A DNA stretch of 64,000 nucleotides from Kribbella soli (GTDB lineage Bacteria > Actinomycetota > Actinomycetes > Propionibacteriales > Kribbellaceae). The first letter of the stretch is position 1; each line of letters starts with the position of its first letter. The stretch is from positions 2,170,001 through 2,234,000 of the forward strand of contig NZ_SJJZ01000001.1 in the NCBI RefSeq assembly GCF_004331345.1. The letters are read 5' to 3'. Shown here in pieces: positions 33,966 through 42,287 of the stretch. Below the pieces are notes generated by a model. The model worked only from the letters and a program-made list of their open reading frames with translations. It was not told the origin of the DNA and did not search any database. The position numbers and the translations under genes are program-made.

Positions 33966-34260
33966 GCCGAGCCGCCCGCTGTGATGGCGAGGGTCGCGGT
34001 CACCGCCCCGAACCCAGGCGCCTCGGCTTGCCCGATCCGGCTTGTCCCCTGTATGGGTCCGCTCCGGTCACTGCCGGGCTGTTTCTCCACTGGCAGGTTG
34101 TATCCGGCCACCGGTCACATGACCCGCCATCCCTCCGCGCCAGCCACCAGCCGCCATCCGCAGCCATCCGCCGTCGGCCTGGGCGGGCTCCGCGCCGGTG
34201 CGCGACGAGAGTCCTAGGCGCAGGGTGGAAGCCCTGGCGTCTGGCGGCGATCCCGGAGGC

Positions 34261-34420
34261 GAGGCACAGGAAACCGGCACGAGGAATGGGAACCCGACGC
34301 GTGGGACAGGAACCGGACGCGTGGGACAGGAACCGGACGCGTGGGACAGGAACCGGACGCGTGGGACAGGAACCGGACGCGTGGGATGGGAGCCGGGGTC
34401 GAGGCACAGGAACCGGGCGC
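34261..34420. repeat. Eight in-register 20-bp tandem repeats
   Basis: The unit GTGGGACAGGAACCGGACGC is repeated four times without change from 34301 to 34380. Two degenerate units flank on each side (starting 34261, 34281, 34381 and 34401), all in exact 20-bp register. Because 20 is not a multiple of three, the array cannot encode a repeated peptide. There are no spacers, so it is not a CRISPR array. Confidence 0.9.
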
Positions 34421-34450
34421 GCGGGCACGACGCCGATGATCGGCGCTGGA

Positions 34451-34508
34451 GACAGGAAGTGGTTGCTGGGGACCTGCTATTTCAGGTTCCTAGCAACCGT
34501 TTCCTGTC
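34451..34508 (+). other. 26-bp stem, 6-nt loop hairpin sharing the repeat core
   Basis: Bases 34451-34476 pair with 34483-34508 around the loop CTATTT. Twenty-two pairs are Watson-Crick and four are G-U in a rightward transcript; in the leftward transcript those four would be A-C mismatches. The stem ends begin GACAGGAA, the same core as the adjacent 20-bp repeats, now inverted. No T-run follows. It could be a structured RNA or a cruciform-forming site. Confidence 0.7.
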
Positions 34509-34672
34509 CCCACCCCCCAGCCAATGTCCTTTCGGAGCCACATCGCACCCCACCTACCGGTCGCAGTGGGGAGGCCGCCCCGACCGACTTGGCCACCTTT
34601 GCCGGCCGCGGTCGCTCACCCCGGTCGGCCCCGTCGAGGGGCTGTCAGCGACCGCCTCATCCGGGAATCCGC

Positions 34673-34696
34673 GCAATGTTTCACATGAAACATTGC
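34673..34696. other. Variant parS site in a 24-bp palindrome
   Basis: TGTTTCACATGAAACA at 34677-34692 matches the ParB-binding consensus TGTTTCACGTGAAACA at 15 of 16 positions; the change is in the centre (CA for CG). The dyad extends to 11-bp perfect arms around the central CA. It lies 1.2 kb from parB and outside any gene. Confidence 0.7.
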
Positions 34697-34884
34697 CGCA
34701 TGGGGCGACGTTGATTTGTCGACATATCTCTCTGGCGATCTATTGCAGTACTTCGCACTACGAACTAGCTCTGTGAGCGCGATCCTAAGCGCCCTCCTTG
34801 AACTTATATCCTTGTGATTCCCGACGCCACGGCCCCTGAGGGCCCCGCTCAGCAAGTCCGATCAGGCCCCACTGGGCCCTCAAA

Positions 34885-35652
34885 TCAGCTACGCCGTACG
34901 GCGTAGTGGAGGCGGACGGCGCCGGCGGTGTCTGTCTGGGCCGAGAGCAACTGGAGTCGCGTCGGAGGCTCCCCGACTGCGAGTGGCGATCCGTCCATGA
35001 TCGACGGCGTCCCGAGTCCTCCGACCAGGGCAGGTGCCAGGGTCACGTGCAGTTCGTCGATGAGGTCTGCCCGCAGCAGCGCACCGTTCAGGCCACCGCC
35101 CGCGGTCGACAGGATGCATCTGATGCCTAGTTCAGTGGCCATCGCGGACACCGCTCGGCTCAGCTCGACGCGCTCTTCGCCGACGACGAGGTAGCAGATG
35201 CGTTCGCGGCGGAGGTATCCGAGATAGTCGGCCGGCGTCGACCGCGCCACCAGGACCAGTGCGTCCCAGTTCTGATGCCTCTCCGTCCAGCGCACTCGTC
35301 CACGACTGTCGACGACGGTGAACCACATGTGCTCCGGCGACTGCTGTTCGATGACATCCGCCGGTAGGAAGTGGTTGTAGAGCCCATCCGCGTCACCGTC
35401 GTAGAAAGGCAGTTCATCGGGGATCTCGTCCTCGGCCACCAGGCTGCCGCTGCCCTCCAGGATGGCATTACAGCCATGCTGCCGCCTGACTACCTCAATG
35501 ACGTCGATCGCGACCGAGTCCGGCGCCTCCGGCGTCATCGAACTCCACAGATCCGTGTTCGGCTGATGCATCAAGAGCGCATTCCGGGTGAGCGCGACCT
35601 TGCCGTCAACACTCGCCCCCACGCTGACCACCACGCGCGGTCGCTTCGGCAC
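34885..35652 (-). CDS. RibD C-terminal domain / dihydrofolate reductase family protein
   Basis: A 255-residue stand-alone RibD-C/DHFR-fold reductase. It opens RPRVVVSVGASVDGKVAL, the typical strand with the (S/N)xDGK motif. It also has CNAILEGSGSL, a VLVARSTPADYLGYL middle part and ILSTAGGGLNGALLRADLIDELHVTLAPALVGG, which binds NADPH in this family. It lacks a deaminase domain, so its substrate may not be a riboflavin precursor. The GTG at 35652 has GGGGAGG upstream; the frame is open 28 codons further without similarity. It lies downstream of parB in the same direction. Confidence 0.85.
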   Translation of the reverse strand: MPKRPRVVVSVGASVDGKVALTRNALLMHQPNTDLWSSMTPEAPDSVAIDVIEVVRRQHGCNAILEGSGSLVAEDEIPDELPFYDGDADGLYNHFLPADVIEQQSPEHMWFTVVDSRGRVRWTERHQNWDALVLVARSTPADYLGYLRRERICYLVVGEERVELSRAVSAMATELGIRCILSTAGGGLNGALLRADLIDELHVTLAPALVGGLGTPSIMDGSPLAVGEPPTRLQLLSAQTDTAGAVRLHYAVRRS

Positions 35653-35866
35653 TGCGCCTCCCCTGGTTCGCTGGACGGTGGATGCCAGGTCTACCAGCGC
35701 ACGCCGACAATTCGGCGGGCGTGCTGGGAACGGCACGATCCTGCCGAGGCCAAGCGCCCGGCGTCCGTCACGCTGGGCGGCCGGACCTACGAGCTGGGCA
35801 GCGACGGGCGCCTGCCTGCGGAGGTCATGATCTACCGCAGCCCCGCAGTGGGGGGATCCGGTGAGG
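35653..35866 (+). other. 214-bp spacer with a possible gene remnant
   Basis: Between the RibD-C start and the parB stop, one rightward frame reads plausible protein-like sequence (SVTLGGRTYELGSDGRLP then [14 protein letters not shown]) without a start codon or ribosome-binding site of its own. It may be a decayed gene fragment or chance. A promoter for the RibD-C gene should lie here too. Confidence 0.25.
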
Positions 35867-36832
35867 TCAGGCGTCGGTGGGTTTGTTGGGGTCCATCAGA
35901 CTGACGATGCGCTCCAGGTCGTCCACGGAGGCGAACTCGACGGTGATCTTGCCCTTGGTCTTTCCGAGGTCGACCTTGACGCGAGTCTCGAAGCGGTCGG
36001 AGAGGCGGTCGGCCAAGTCGATGAGGCGCGGTGCGACCGGCTTGTTCCGGCGGCGTGCCGGGGTGGGGTCCTCGGCGCTCATGTCGCCGAGCGCAACGAT
36101 CTCCTCGACCGTCCGCACCGAGAGACCCTCGGCCACGATCCGCTGCGCGAGCCGCTCGATCGCGTCGCCACTCGGAAGACCGAGCAGCGCCCGCGCGTGG
36201 CCTGCCGACAGGACACCGGCCGCGACCCGGCGCTGAACGGAGGCCGGCAGCTTCAGCAGTCGCAGCGTGTTGGAGATCTGCGGCCGCGACCGCCCGATCC
36301 GCGTCGCGAGGACCTCCTGCGTGCACCCGAAGTCGTCGAGCATCTGCTGGTACGCCGCCGCTTCTTCCAGCGGGTTCAGCTGGCTCCGGTGCAGGTTCTC
36401 CAGGAGCGCGTCCCGCAGCATCGCGTCGTCCGACGTCTCCCGCACAATCGCCGGAATCGTCGTGAGGCCGGCCTGCTGCGTCGCGCGCCAGCGCCGCTCG
36501 CCCATGACGAGCTCGTACGTGTCGCCCTCGAGCCGACGTACGACGATCGGCTGCAGGAGGCCGATCTCCTTGACCGAGTGGACGAGTTCCTCCATCGCCT
36601 CCTCGTCGAAGACCGTCCGCGGCTGCTTCGGGTTCGGCGTGATCTTCTCGACGTCGATCTCCGCGAACGATGCCCCTGGCACCGCGGCCAACTCCGGCCC
36701 CTGCCGCTCCGTCGGCGTCGCCACCGGGGGTGCCCCCGGGATCGAGTTCGACTTGCTGCCGAGGGTCGTGGTGCCAGGCGCCGGCGAGCTGGGGATCAGC
36801 GCACCAAGTCCGCGTCCGAGTCGGGTGTTCAT
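35867..36832 (-). CDS. parB: Chromosome partitioning protein ParB
   Basis: A 321-residue ParB/Spo0J CTPase that loads at parS and slides. The N-terminal tail with [11 protein letters not shown] is the ParA-interacting segment. The CTP-binding C-motif region includes [13 protein letters not shown], followed by the [14 protein letters not shown] arm. The helix-turn-helix ([26 protein letters not shown]) reads parS, and a C-terminal dimer domain ends with IVSLMDPNK. It lies 121 bp downstream of parA, with a perfect parS core in the gap. Confidence 0.96.
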   Translation of the reverse strand: MNTRLGRGLGALIPSSPAPGTTTLGSKSNSIPGAPPVATPTERQGPELAAVPGASFAEIDVEKITPNPKQPRTVFDEEAMEELVHSVKEIGLLQPIVVRRLEGDTYELVMGERRWRATQQAGLTTIPAIVRETSDDAMLRDALLENLHRSQLNPLEEAAAYQQMLDDFGCTQEVLATRIGRSRPQISNTLRLLKLPASVQRRVAAGVLSAGHARALLGLPSGDAIERLAQRIVAEGLSVRTVEEIVALGDMSAEDPTPARRRNKPVAPRLIDLADRLSDRFETRVKVDLGKTKGKITVEFASVDDLERIVSLMDPNKPTDA

Positions 36833-36924
36833 CGCGCTCCCTCGAGGTCGACATCCTGCTGAGCTACTGCTGGCCTACCACAACGCCTGCCGGACACCGT
36901 CACTCCCGTACCGGCCCCCGTGTC

Positions 36925-36942
36925 CCGTTTCACGTGAAACGG
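36925..36942. other. parS site in the parA-parB spacer
   Basis: CCGTTTCACGTGAAACGG is a perfect 18-bp palindrome containing the GTTTCACGTGAAAC parS core. It lies 11 bp past the parA stop. Confidence 0.9.
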
Positions 36943-36953
36943 CACCATCTTCG

Positions 36954-38381
36954 TCAGGCGTTGTTCCGCATCGCGATCTCCCGGGACGCCTCCAGGTACG
37001 ACAGTGCACCGGCCGAGGCCGGGTCGTACGCGAGCACGGTCTGCCCGTGGCTCGGAGCTTCCGAGATCCGCACCGAGCGCGGTACGGCGGTCCGCAGTAC
37101 GGCGTCCTTGAAGTGGCCACGTACCTCGGCGGCGACCTCACCGGCCAGCTTCGTGCGGGCGTCGTACATGGTCAGCAGAATCGTGGAGACGTCGAGCCCG
37201 GGGTTCAGGTGCGACTTCACCATGTTGATGTGGCGGAGCAGTTGCGACAGGCCCTCCAGCGCGTAGTACTCGCTCTGGATCGGGACCAGCACCTCGCGCG
37301 CCGCGGTCAGCGCGTTCACCGTCAGCAGGCCGAGCGACGGCGGGCAGTCGATGAAGACGTAGTCGTACTTCTCGCCGGCAGCCTCGGTCTCGGCCAGGTA
37401 GGCCTCGAGCACGGTCTTCAGCCGGCTCTCCCGGGCCACCAGGCTGACGAGCTCGATCTCTGCGCCGGCCAGGTCGATCGTTGCCGGGATGACCTGGATC
37501 CCGGGGTGCTCCGCGCACGGCTGGATCAGCTTGCCGAGCGGCTCGCCTTCGATGACCGCCTCGTACACCCCCGGCGTACCTTCGGCATGGTCGATCCCCA
37601 GCGCCGTCGACGCGTTGCCCTGCGGGTCGAGGTCGATGACCAGGATCTTCGCGCCGTACAGAGCGAGGCCGGCTGCGACGTTCACCGTCGTCGTGGTCTT
37701 ACCGACACCACCCTTCTGGTTGGCGACGACGAAGACTCGGGTCTGGGCGGGCAGCGGGAACTCGCGGCCCATCGTGCGTCCTTCATTCACCAGCAGGGTC
37801 CGTTCGGTCGCGGCGGCGATCGGAGTCTCTAGGAGTCGTCGCTGAAGCTCGTCCGACGTGGCCCGCGCGGCGATCTGTGCGGCAGTCATAGCGCCCATTC
37901 CAATAGGTGCGGGACTTGGCCCGAAGAGGATGTCTGTAGGGGTCGGGGCGGGTCTACCCCCAGCTCCGTCCACAGGCTTCTGTGGACGAATTCCCGTGTG
38001 CGAGGGCAGTTTCATGCGGTCGTCATCCCCAGCCGGTGGAGACTCCGAAAGGTCCGGCTCGACGTCCACCAGTGACGCCGAATCGGGCCCGGAACCATCA
38101 TCCCGCATGTCCGGCGTTTCACGTGAAACGGACGCCGGATCGTCGGCCGCCGGACCGTCGAGACCGGCCGCCGCAGCGGCCCGGAGTCCCGAGGTGTCGA
38201 TCGGCGGTGACAGGGGCGGCTGCTCGGCAGCCGGTGTCGAAGAGGTCTGTGCTGGGGCGGCGGGAGCGGGTTCTTGACTCACCACACGGACGGCGGAGTC
38301 CGGTTCGGTCGGCCAGCCGATGCCTTGTGACGACGTCGGCACGCCGGTGCTCTTCTCGGGCCATCCGAGGGCACGACTCAC
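36954..38381 (-). CDS. parA: Chromosome partitioning ATPase ParA with long N-terminal extension
   Basis: About 475 residues, against roughly 260-320 for most ParA/Soj. The ATPase starts at FVVANQKGGVGKTTTTVNVA (deviant Walker A, residues 223-230) and has LVIDLDPQGNAST, the Walker B region YDYVFIDCPPSLG and the C-terminal AVPRSVRISEAPSHGQ. The first about 215 residues are Pro/Ala/Ser-rich and probably disordered. They include VSRET at residues 85-89, the translation of an embedded parS. GTG 38381 is well spaced from GGGAGG; GTG 38393 would overlap the rsmG stop by 4 bp. Confidence 0.93.
   Translation of the reverse strand: MSRALGWPEKSTGVPTSSQGIGWPTEPDSAVRVVSQEPAPAAPAQTSSTPAAEQPPLSPPIDTSGLRAAAAAGLDGPAADDPASVSRETPDMRDDGSGPDSASLVDVEPDLSESPPAGDDDRMKLPSHTGIRPQKPVDGAGGRPAPTPTDILFGPSPAPIGMGAMTAAQIAARATSDELQRRLLETPIAAATERTLLVNEGRTMGREFPLPAQTRVFVVANQKGGVGKTTTTVNVAAGLALYGAKILVIDLDPQGNASTALGIDHAEGTPGVYEAVIEGEPLGKLIQPCAEHPGIQVIPATIDLAGAEIELVSLVARESRLKTVLEAYLAETEAAGEKYDYVFIDCPPSLGLLTVNALTAAREVLVPIQSEYYALEGLSQLLRHINMVKSHLNPGLDVSTILLTMYDARTKLAGEVAAEVRGHFKDAVLRTAVPRSVRISEAPSHGQTVLAYDPASAGALSYLEASREIAMRNNA
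38115..38130. other. parS site inside parA coding sequence
   Basis: CGTTTCACGTGAAACG contains the perfect 14-bp core at 38116-38129. In the parA frame it encodes Val-Ser-Arg-Glu-Thr within the disordered N-terminal extension. Confidence 0.9.
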
Positions 38382-38389
38382 CAACCCGC

Positions 38390-39058
38390 TCACCTCCCGT
38401 GTCTTGCGTGCCGGGATCCCCCTGCAGCACGTCCGGCCACAATACTCACCACAGTCGTGGGGTTGGCCAGTTCCTCGCCGCCGAGTTGATGAATATGACA
38501 AAGCTCTGCGCCGAGCTTCATCAATTCGCGCTCTGAGGCGTCCAGTTCCTCCTCTGCAGACGCCCCTTTCATCGCCAGCATGAGTCCGCCCTCGACACAC
38601 AGCGGCAGACACCACCTGGCCAACTTGCCCAACGGCGCGACCGCCCGAGAGGTCACCACGTCGTACGACGCCGGCGGCAGATCCTCGGCCCGCGCCCGGA
38701 CGACGGTCGCGTTGTCGAGCTCGAGCAAGTCGACCGCCTCCTGGAGGAAGGTGGTACGTCGCAGCAGCGGCTCGACGAGATCCACCTGGAGGTCGGGCCG
38801 GACGATCGCGAGCACGATGCCCGGCAGGCCCGCACCGGTGCCGACGTCCGCGACCGATGACTCCTCCGGGATCAACCGCTCGATGACGGCACAGTTCAAC
38901 AGGTGCCGATCCCAGAGCCGCGGTACCTCGCGCGGCCCGATCAGTCCTCGCAGCGTGCCCTCGGTCGCCAGCAACTCGGCGTACGCCGAAAGCGGCACCG
39001 CCGCCCGTGGAAACAGCTTGTCCACGAGCGGCGGTGTTTCACGTGAAACGTCGTTCAC
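38390..39058 (-). CDS. rsmG: 16S rRNA (guanine(527)-N(7))-methyltransferase RsmG
   Basis: A 222-residue SAM-dependent methyltransferase (GidB). It has the N-terminal helix region [38 protein letters not shown], the SAM motif [17 protein letters not shown] and [16 protein letters not shown], all as expected. It modifies G527 of 16S rRNA; loss gives low-level streptomycin resistance in other species. The GTG start at 39058 places a parS core at codons 4-8 (DVSRETP). It sits in the leftward series between jag and parA. Confidence 0.95.
   Translation of the reverse strand: MNDVSRETPPLVDKLFPRAAVPLSAYAELLATEGTLRGLIGPREVPRLWDRHLLNCAVIERLIPEESSVADVGTGAGLPGIVLAIVRPDLQVDLVEPLLRRTTFLQEAVDLLELDNATVVRARAEDLPPASYDVVTSRAVAPLGKLARWCLPLCVEGGLMLAMKGASAEEELDASERELMKLGAELCHIHQLGGEELANPTTVVSIVAGRAAGGSRHARHGR
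39035..39050. other. parS site inside the rsmG start region
   Basis: TGTTTCACGTGAAACG contains the perfect core at 39036-39049. In rsmG it encodes Val-Ser-Arg-Glu-Thr, residues 4-8. Confidence 0.9.
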
Positions 39059-39068
39059 AGCATCACGG

Positions 39069-39590
39069 TCATGGCTGGACCACCACGCGGCGGCGGGGCT
39101 CCTCGCCCTCCGACTCCGACGTCAGGCCGGCGGCGGCCACGACGTCGTGCACGACCTTGCGCTCGAACGGCGTCATCGGGTCCAGCCGCACCGGGGTACC
39201 GGTTGCCTTCGCCTCCTCGACCGCCTTGCGGCCGACCTCTTCGAGCTCCGCCTTCCGGTTCGCTCGGTAGTTCGACACGTCGAGCATCAGCCGCGACCGC
39301 TCACCGGTCTCCCGGTACACGGCCAGCCGGGTCAGCTCCTGGAGCGCCTCCAGCACCTTGCCGTTCTCGCCGACCAGGTTGTTCAGCTCGGCGCCGACGA
39401 TCGAGACCGCAGCCCGGTCGCCATCGATGTCCATGTCGATGTCGCCGTCGAGATCGGCGATGTCGAGCAACTCCTCGAGGTAGTCCGCCGCGATATCGCT
39501 CTCCGCCTCGAGCGCCTTCAGGCGGTCGTCGGCCGAGTTCGTACCGGCGGACTGCTCCGCCGTGTCGGTGTTCTGCATGCCGTCAGTCAC
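39069..39590 (-). CDS. jag: R3H/KH RNA-binding protein Jag (KhpB)
   Basis: About 173 residues. An acidic N-terminal stretch is followed by a KH-II domain ([37 protein letters not shown]) and a C-terminal R3H domain ([21 protein letters not shown]). It lies next to yidC as in most bacteria and probably binds RNA in cell-division or envelope regulation with a KhpA partner. The GTG at 39590 has AAGGAG 6-11 nt upstream; GTG 39596 would sit on that site. Confidence 0.93.
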   Translation of the reverse strand: MTDGMQNTDTAEQSAGTNSADDRLKALEAESDIAADYLEELLDIADLDGDIDMDIDGDRAAVSIVGAELNNLVGENGKVLEALQELTRLAVYRETGERSRLMLDVSNYRANRKAELEEVGRKAVEEAKATGTPVRLDPMTPFERKVVHDVVAAAGLTSESEGEEPRRRVVVQP

Positions 39591-39674
39591 GGCCACTCCT
39601 TCATAATGTCGGGATCCGCCTCACGGGGACCCGGGGCATTCACAGGCAAAAGGGGGACTCGGGGGGTACGCGGG

Positions 39675-40886
39675 TCAGCGCGAACCGCCGGAGCGCTTCT
39701 GCGCCGCCTTCTTCTGCGCAGCCGACTTCGCCGCGGGCTGGCGCTTCGCTCCCGTCCCCTTCTTGCCGGCCGGCTGCTTCTTGGCAGCACCGGCCTGAGT
39801 CTTCTTCGGCGTGTCCTGCGGCCGCGGAGTGTCCTCCGGAGCGGACGTCTGGCCGTTGTTCGAGGTGGTGGCGCCACCACCGGCGGGACCGGTGGTCCTG
39901 CGGTCGCTGCGCGACTGCCGCTTCGGCTGCTGTCGCTGCGCCGGACGACGGTCCGTCGTGTCGGTCTCGGTCGCCTCGCCGTCCGTGCCCGGAACGCCCT
40001 CGTCGGCCGAGCGGCCGTGCCGCAGGTTCTGCTCGCGCTTCCGGGCCTGCATGGCGTCGTACGCCGGAGTGCCCGGAGCGGGGTTGCGGCGGATCACGTA
40101 GAACTGCTGACCCATCGTCCACAGGTTGGAGACGAACCAGTAGATCAGCACACCGATCGGGAAGTTGAAGCCACCGATGAGGAAGAAGATCGGGAAGACG
40201 TACAGCATGATCTTCTGCATCTGCGCGGCCTGGCCGGTGAGGGCCTCCTTCGGCATGTTCTTGCGCATCAGCTGCAGCTGCGTCGTGAACATCGTGGCCG
40301 TCATCAAGATGATCAGCACGATCGCGACGACCTTGACGTTGGCGGCGCCGGGGCCGTTCGCCTTCAGGAAGGTCTGCGAGATCTCGGCCCCGAAGATCTT
40401 CGCGTGCTGCAGCGACTGGACGTGCGGGTCCATGATGCTGCTGTGCGTCTTACCCTTCGACGCGTAGTCGAGCACGCGGAACAGGGCCAGGAAGATCGGC
40501 GACTGCAGCAGCAGCGGCAGGCACGAGGAGAACGGGTTGGTCCCGGTCTCCTTGTACAGCTTCATCATTTCCTGACCGAGCTTCTCCCGGTCATGGCCGT
40601 ACTTCTTCTGCAGCTCCTTCATCTTCGGCTGCAGCAGCTGCATGTTCCGGCTGGAGCGGATCTGCCGGACGAACAGCGGAATCAGCAGGGTCCGGATGAC
40701 GATCGTCAGGCCGGCGATCGAGAGCGCCCAGGCCCAACCGCCGTTCGGGTCGAGCACCTGGCTGAGCAGCCAGTGCCACCCGACCAGCAGTGCCGATACG
40801 GCCCAGTACAGCGGCGTCATCACCGTGTTGAACAGGTCTACGATCCCGTCCCACACCGCGAGCCCGGGGATGGCCAGAAGAGTCAC
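39675..40886 (-). CDS. yidC: Membrane protein insertase YidC
   Basis: A 403-residue Oxa1/YidC insertase of the short actinobacterial type without a large periplasmic domain. Helices include DGIVDLFNTVMTPLYWAVSALLV, ALSIAGLTIVIRTLLIPL (whose positive residue is in the hydrophilic groove), PFSSCLPLLLQSPIFLALFRVL and IMLYVFPIFFLIGGFNFPIGV. The cytoplasmic coiled loop RNMQLLQPKMKELQKKYGHDREKLGQEMMKLY is clear. The C-terminal about 110 residues are a basic Lys/Gln/Ala-rich tail that can bind ribosomes. The GTG at 40886 directly follows the yidD stop. Confidence 0.96.
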   Translation of the reverse strand: MTLLAIPGLAVWDGIVDLFNTVMTPLYWAVSALLVGWHWLLSQVLDPNGGWAWALSIAGLTIVIRTLLIPLFVRQIRSSRNMQLLQPKMKELQKKYGHDREKLGQEMMKLYKETGTNPFSSCLPLLLQSPIFLALFRVLDYASKGKTHSSIMDPHVQSLQHAKIFGAEISQTFLKANGPGAANVKVVAIVLIILMTATMFTTQLQLMRKNMPKEALTGQAAQMQKIMLYVFPIFFLIGGFNFPIGVLIYWFVSNLWTMGQQFYVIRRNPAPGTPAYDAMQARKREQNLRHGRSADEGVPGTDGEATETDTTDRRPAQRQQPKRQSRSDRRTTGPAGGGATTSNNGQTSAPEDTPRPQDTPKKTQAGAAKKQPAGKKGTGAKRQPAAKSAAQKKAAQKRSGGSR

Positions 40887-41201
40887 TCACACACCTCGCT
40901 GCACAGGCCCGGCGTCGGCTGACGGTCCGGGCTGGTTGGCGGAGAAAGACTCTCCGCGCTGGTCGACATCTCTGGGAGGAACGGGGTCGTAGCCTCCGGG
41001 GTTCCACGGGTGGCAGCGAAGGAGTCGTCTCCCCGCCAGCCAGCTACCGCGCACCGCACCGTGGCGTTCGACCGCTTCCAAGGCATACGCCGAACAACTC
41101 GGGTAGAACCTGCAGACCTGCCCGTACAGCGGACTGATCAACAGCCGGTACAACTTCAGGAAACCGATGATCCCGCTGCGCACGGGATTGACGCGCATCA
41201 T
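40887..41201 (-). CDS. yidD: Membrane protein insertion efficiency factor YidD
   Basis: A 104-residue protein with the YidD core [59 protein letters not shown]. The three cysteines are conserved. The ATG at 41201 overlaps the rnpA stop by 4 bp, and its own stop abuts the yidC GTG. The unconserved tail after PVP is about 26 residues. Confidence 0.95.
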   Translation of the reverse strand: MMRVNPVRSGIIGFLKLYRLLISPLYGQVCRFYPSCSAYALEAVERHGAVRGSWLAGRRLLRCHPWNPGGYDPVPPRDVDQRGESFSANQPGPSADAGPVQRGV

Positions 41202-41539
41202 GGCCGCAGCACCCGGCTCAGGGCGCCGTCGACATCGGCCGCGAGCTCGTCGTACGACGCCGCAGCGGACGACGGCAGTGCGCGAACGACGGTCAGGCTG
41301 CCGGCCGGGAGATCGGAGAGCCGCGTCGCCATGACAGCACGCAGACGGCGGTGGACCCGGTTCCGCAGAACCGCGTTGCCCACCGCCTTGTTCACAACGA
41401 ATCCGACGCGCGCGGGGCCGGCTTCACCGGCCCGCGCCAGCACATGCAGAACCACCACGCGTCGCGCCGCGCGCCGTCCGGACCGGACGGCGCGACGGAA
41501 GTCGTCGGACCGGCGCAACCGGTTCGACGCGGGCAACAC
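41198..41539 (-). CDS. rnpA: Ribonuclease P protein component
   Basis: A 113-residue basic protein that assists the RNase P RNA in tRNA 5' maturation. The RNR-type motif appears as [22 protein letters not shown], and [22 protein letters not shown] forms the N-terminus. The GTG at 41539 is chosen because family similarity and normal length start there. The frame stays open upstream through rpmH antisense-shifted sequence. It lies 26 bp after rpmH. Confidence 0.94.
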   Translation of the reverse strand: MLPASNRLRRSDDFRRAVRSGRRAARRVVVLHVLARAGEAGPARVGFVVNKAVGNAVLRNRVHRRLRAVMATRLSDLPAGSLTVVRALPSSAAASYDELAADVDGALSRVLRP

Positions 41540-41565
41540 GAGGTGGTCACCGTCAAATGGGTCGC

Positions 41566-41703
41566 TCAGGCCGCGAGGCGCTGACGACCCTTGCCACGGC
41601 GGGCGGCGATGATCGCGCGGCCCGCACGGGTACGCATCCGAAGACGGAAGCCGTGCTTCTTGTGCCGACGACGGTTGTTCGGCTGGAACGTCCGCTTGCT
41701 CAC
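41566..41703 (-). CDS. rpmH: 50S ribosomal protein L34
   Basis: A 45-residue basic protein: [19 protein letters not shown] at the N-terminus, then [19 protein letters not shown], as in all L34. The GTG at 41703 has CGGAG upstream. It is the first gene of the leftward rpmH-rnpA-yidD-yidC-jag series and borders the origin, as in other actinobacteria. Confidence 0.97.
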   Translation of the reverse strand: MSKRTFQPNNRRRHKKHGFRLRMRTRAGRAIIAARRGKGRQRLAA

Positions 41704-41870
41704 TGGAATGACTCCGGTTACTCGAGAACACAAAATGTCGACAAATCCACTGATTGGATCTGTCCAAGGTGCCTGTCCTGCACACCGTCGGAGAACCAGA
41801 GAACGGTCCCGCAGGGAGCGCAGCACGAAACGGCCGGCTCAACACCGACCGATCCACGGTACGTGGCTCC

Positions 41871-42193
41871 TTGTGGACAGGTCAAACCAGGTATCCCCAG
41901 ACTTTTCCACAGGCTTGTGGACAGGATAGTGGGCAACCGATCGGGCCAGTGTTCGTCACTGTCCGATCGGAACGACGACAGAGAGCGATTTCCAACCACG
42001 ACTACGCTCCGGCGTCCACCCGACACGCCGCAGGTTGCCCCCAATTTGCTGTTCATAGCCTGTGGATGACGGCTTGTAGGTGCCTGCTCGGACTTGTTAG
42101 CGTCACTCCCTCACACCAGAGGTCCCACACCCCGCGATCGGTAACCAACCTGCTCCGGCGGTCGTTCACAACTGTGGACAACCGTGTGGACAG
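41871..42193. other. oriC: Origin region, rpmH-dnaA side: DnaA-box cluster
   Basis: In the 584-bp gene-free stretch between rpmH and dnaA, DnaA-box-like 9-mers occur at 41872 (TGTGGACAG), 41903 (TTTTCCACA), 41916 (TGTGGACAG), 42061 (TGTGGATGA), 42173 (TGTGGACAA, a perfect TTGTCCACA complement) and 42185 (TGTGGACAG). The actinobacterial consensus is TTGTCCACA. The flanks 41704-41870 and 42194-42287 carry the rpmH and dnaA leaders and nothing else recognised. Confidence 0.8.
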
Positions 42194-42287
42194 ACTCCGC
42201 ACGGTGGTCGGGTCGAACGGTCGCGCAGTCCGGGATCAACTCCGGATCGCGCCGGCCACCGCAGCGACGAAATTCGGGGAGCAACGC

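Larger units (their letters stand above)
33596..34884. other. 1.29-kb gene-free, repeat-rich region between DUF3817 and RibD-C genes
   Basis: No reading frame here shows family similarity or a credible ribosome-binding site. The open frames through the 20-bp repeats change phase every unit and encode Pro/Arg/Gly junk. In order the region holds a degenerate 120-bp duplication, eight 20-bp tandem repeats, a long hairpin, a variant parS palindrome and, at about 34.70-34.82 kb, a stretch clearly lower in GC than the rest. It lies between the two replication-linked blocks and may have a structural or regulatory role; that is inference. Confidence 0.7.

Noticed and set aside
34261..34420. CRISPR array
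   Set aside because: Repeats are directly adjacent without spacers and no cas genes are nearby.
34000..34776. Open frames running through the 20-bp repeats on both strands
   Set aside because: The 20-bp period shifts frame each unit, the translations are low-complexity, and no ribosome-binding sites were seen.
36875..37141. Leftward 88-codon frame spanning the parS between parA and parB
   Set aside because: It is the parA 3' end in another frame followed by the spacer. The VSRET there is only the chance translation of parS.
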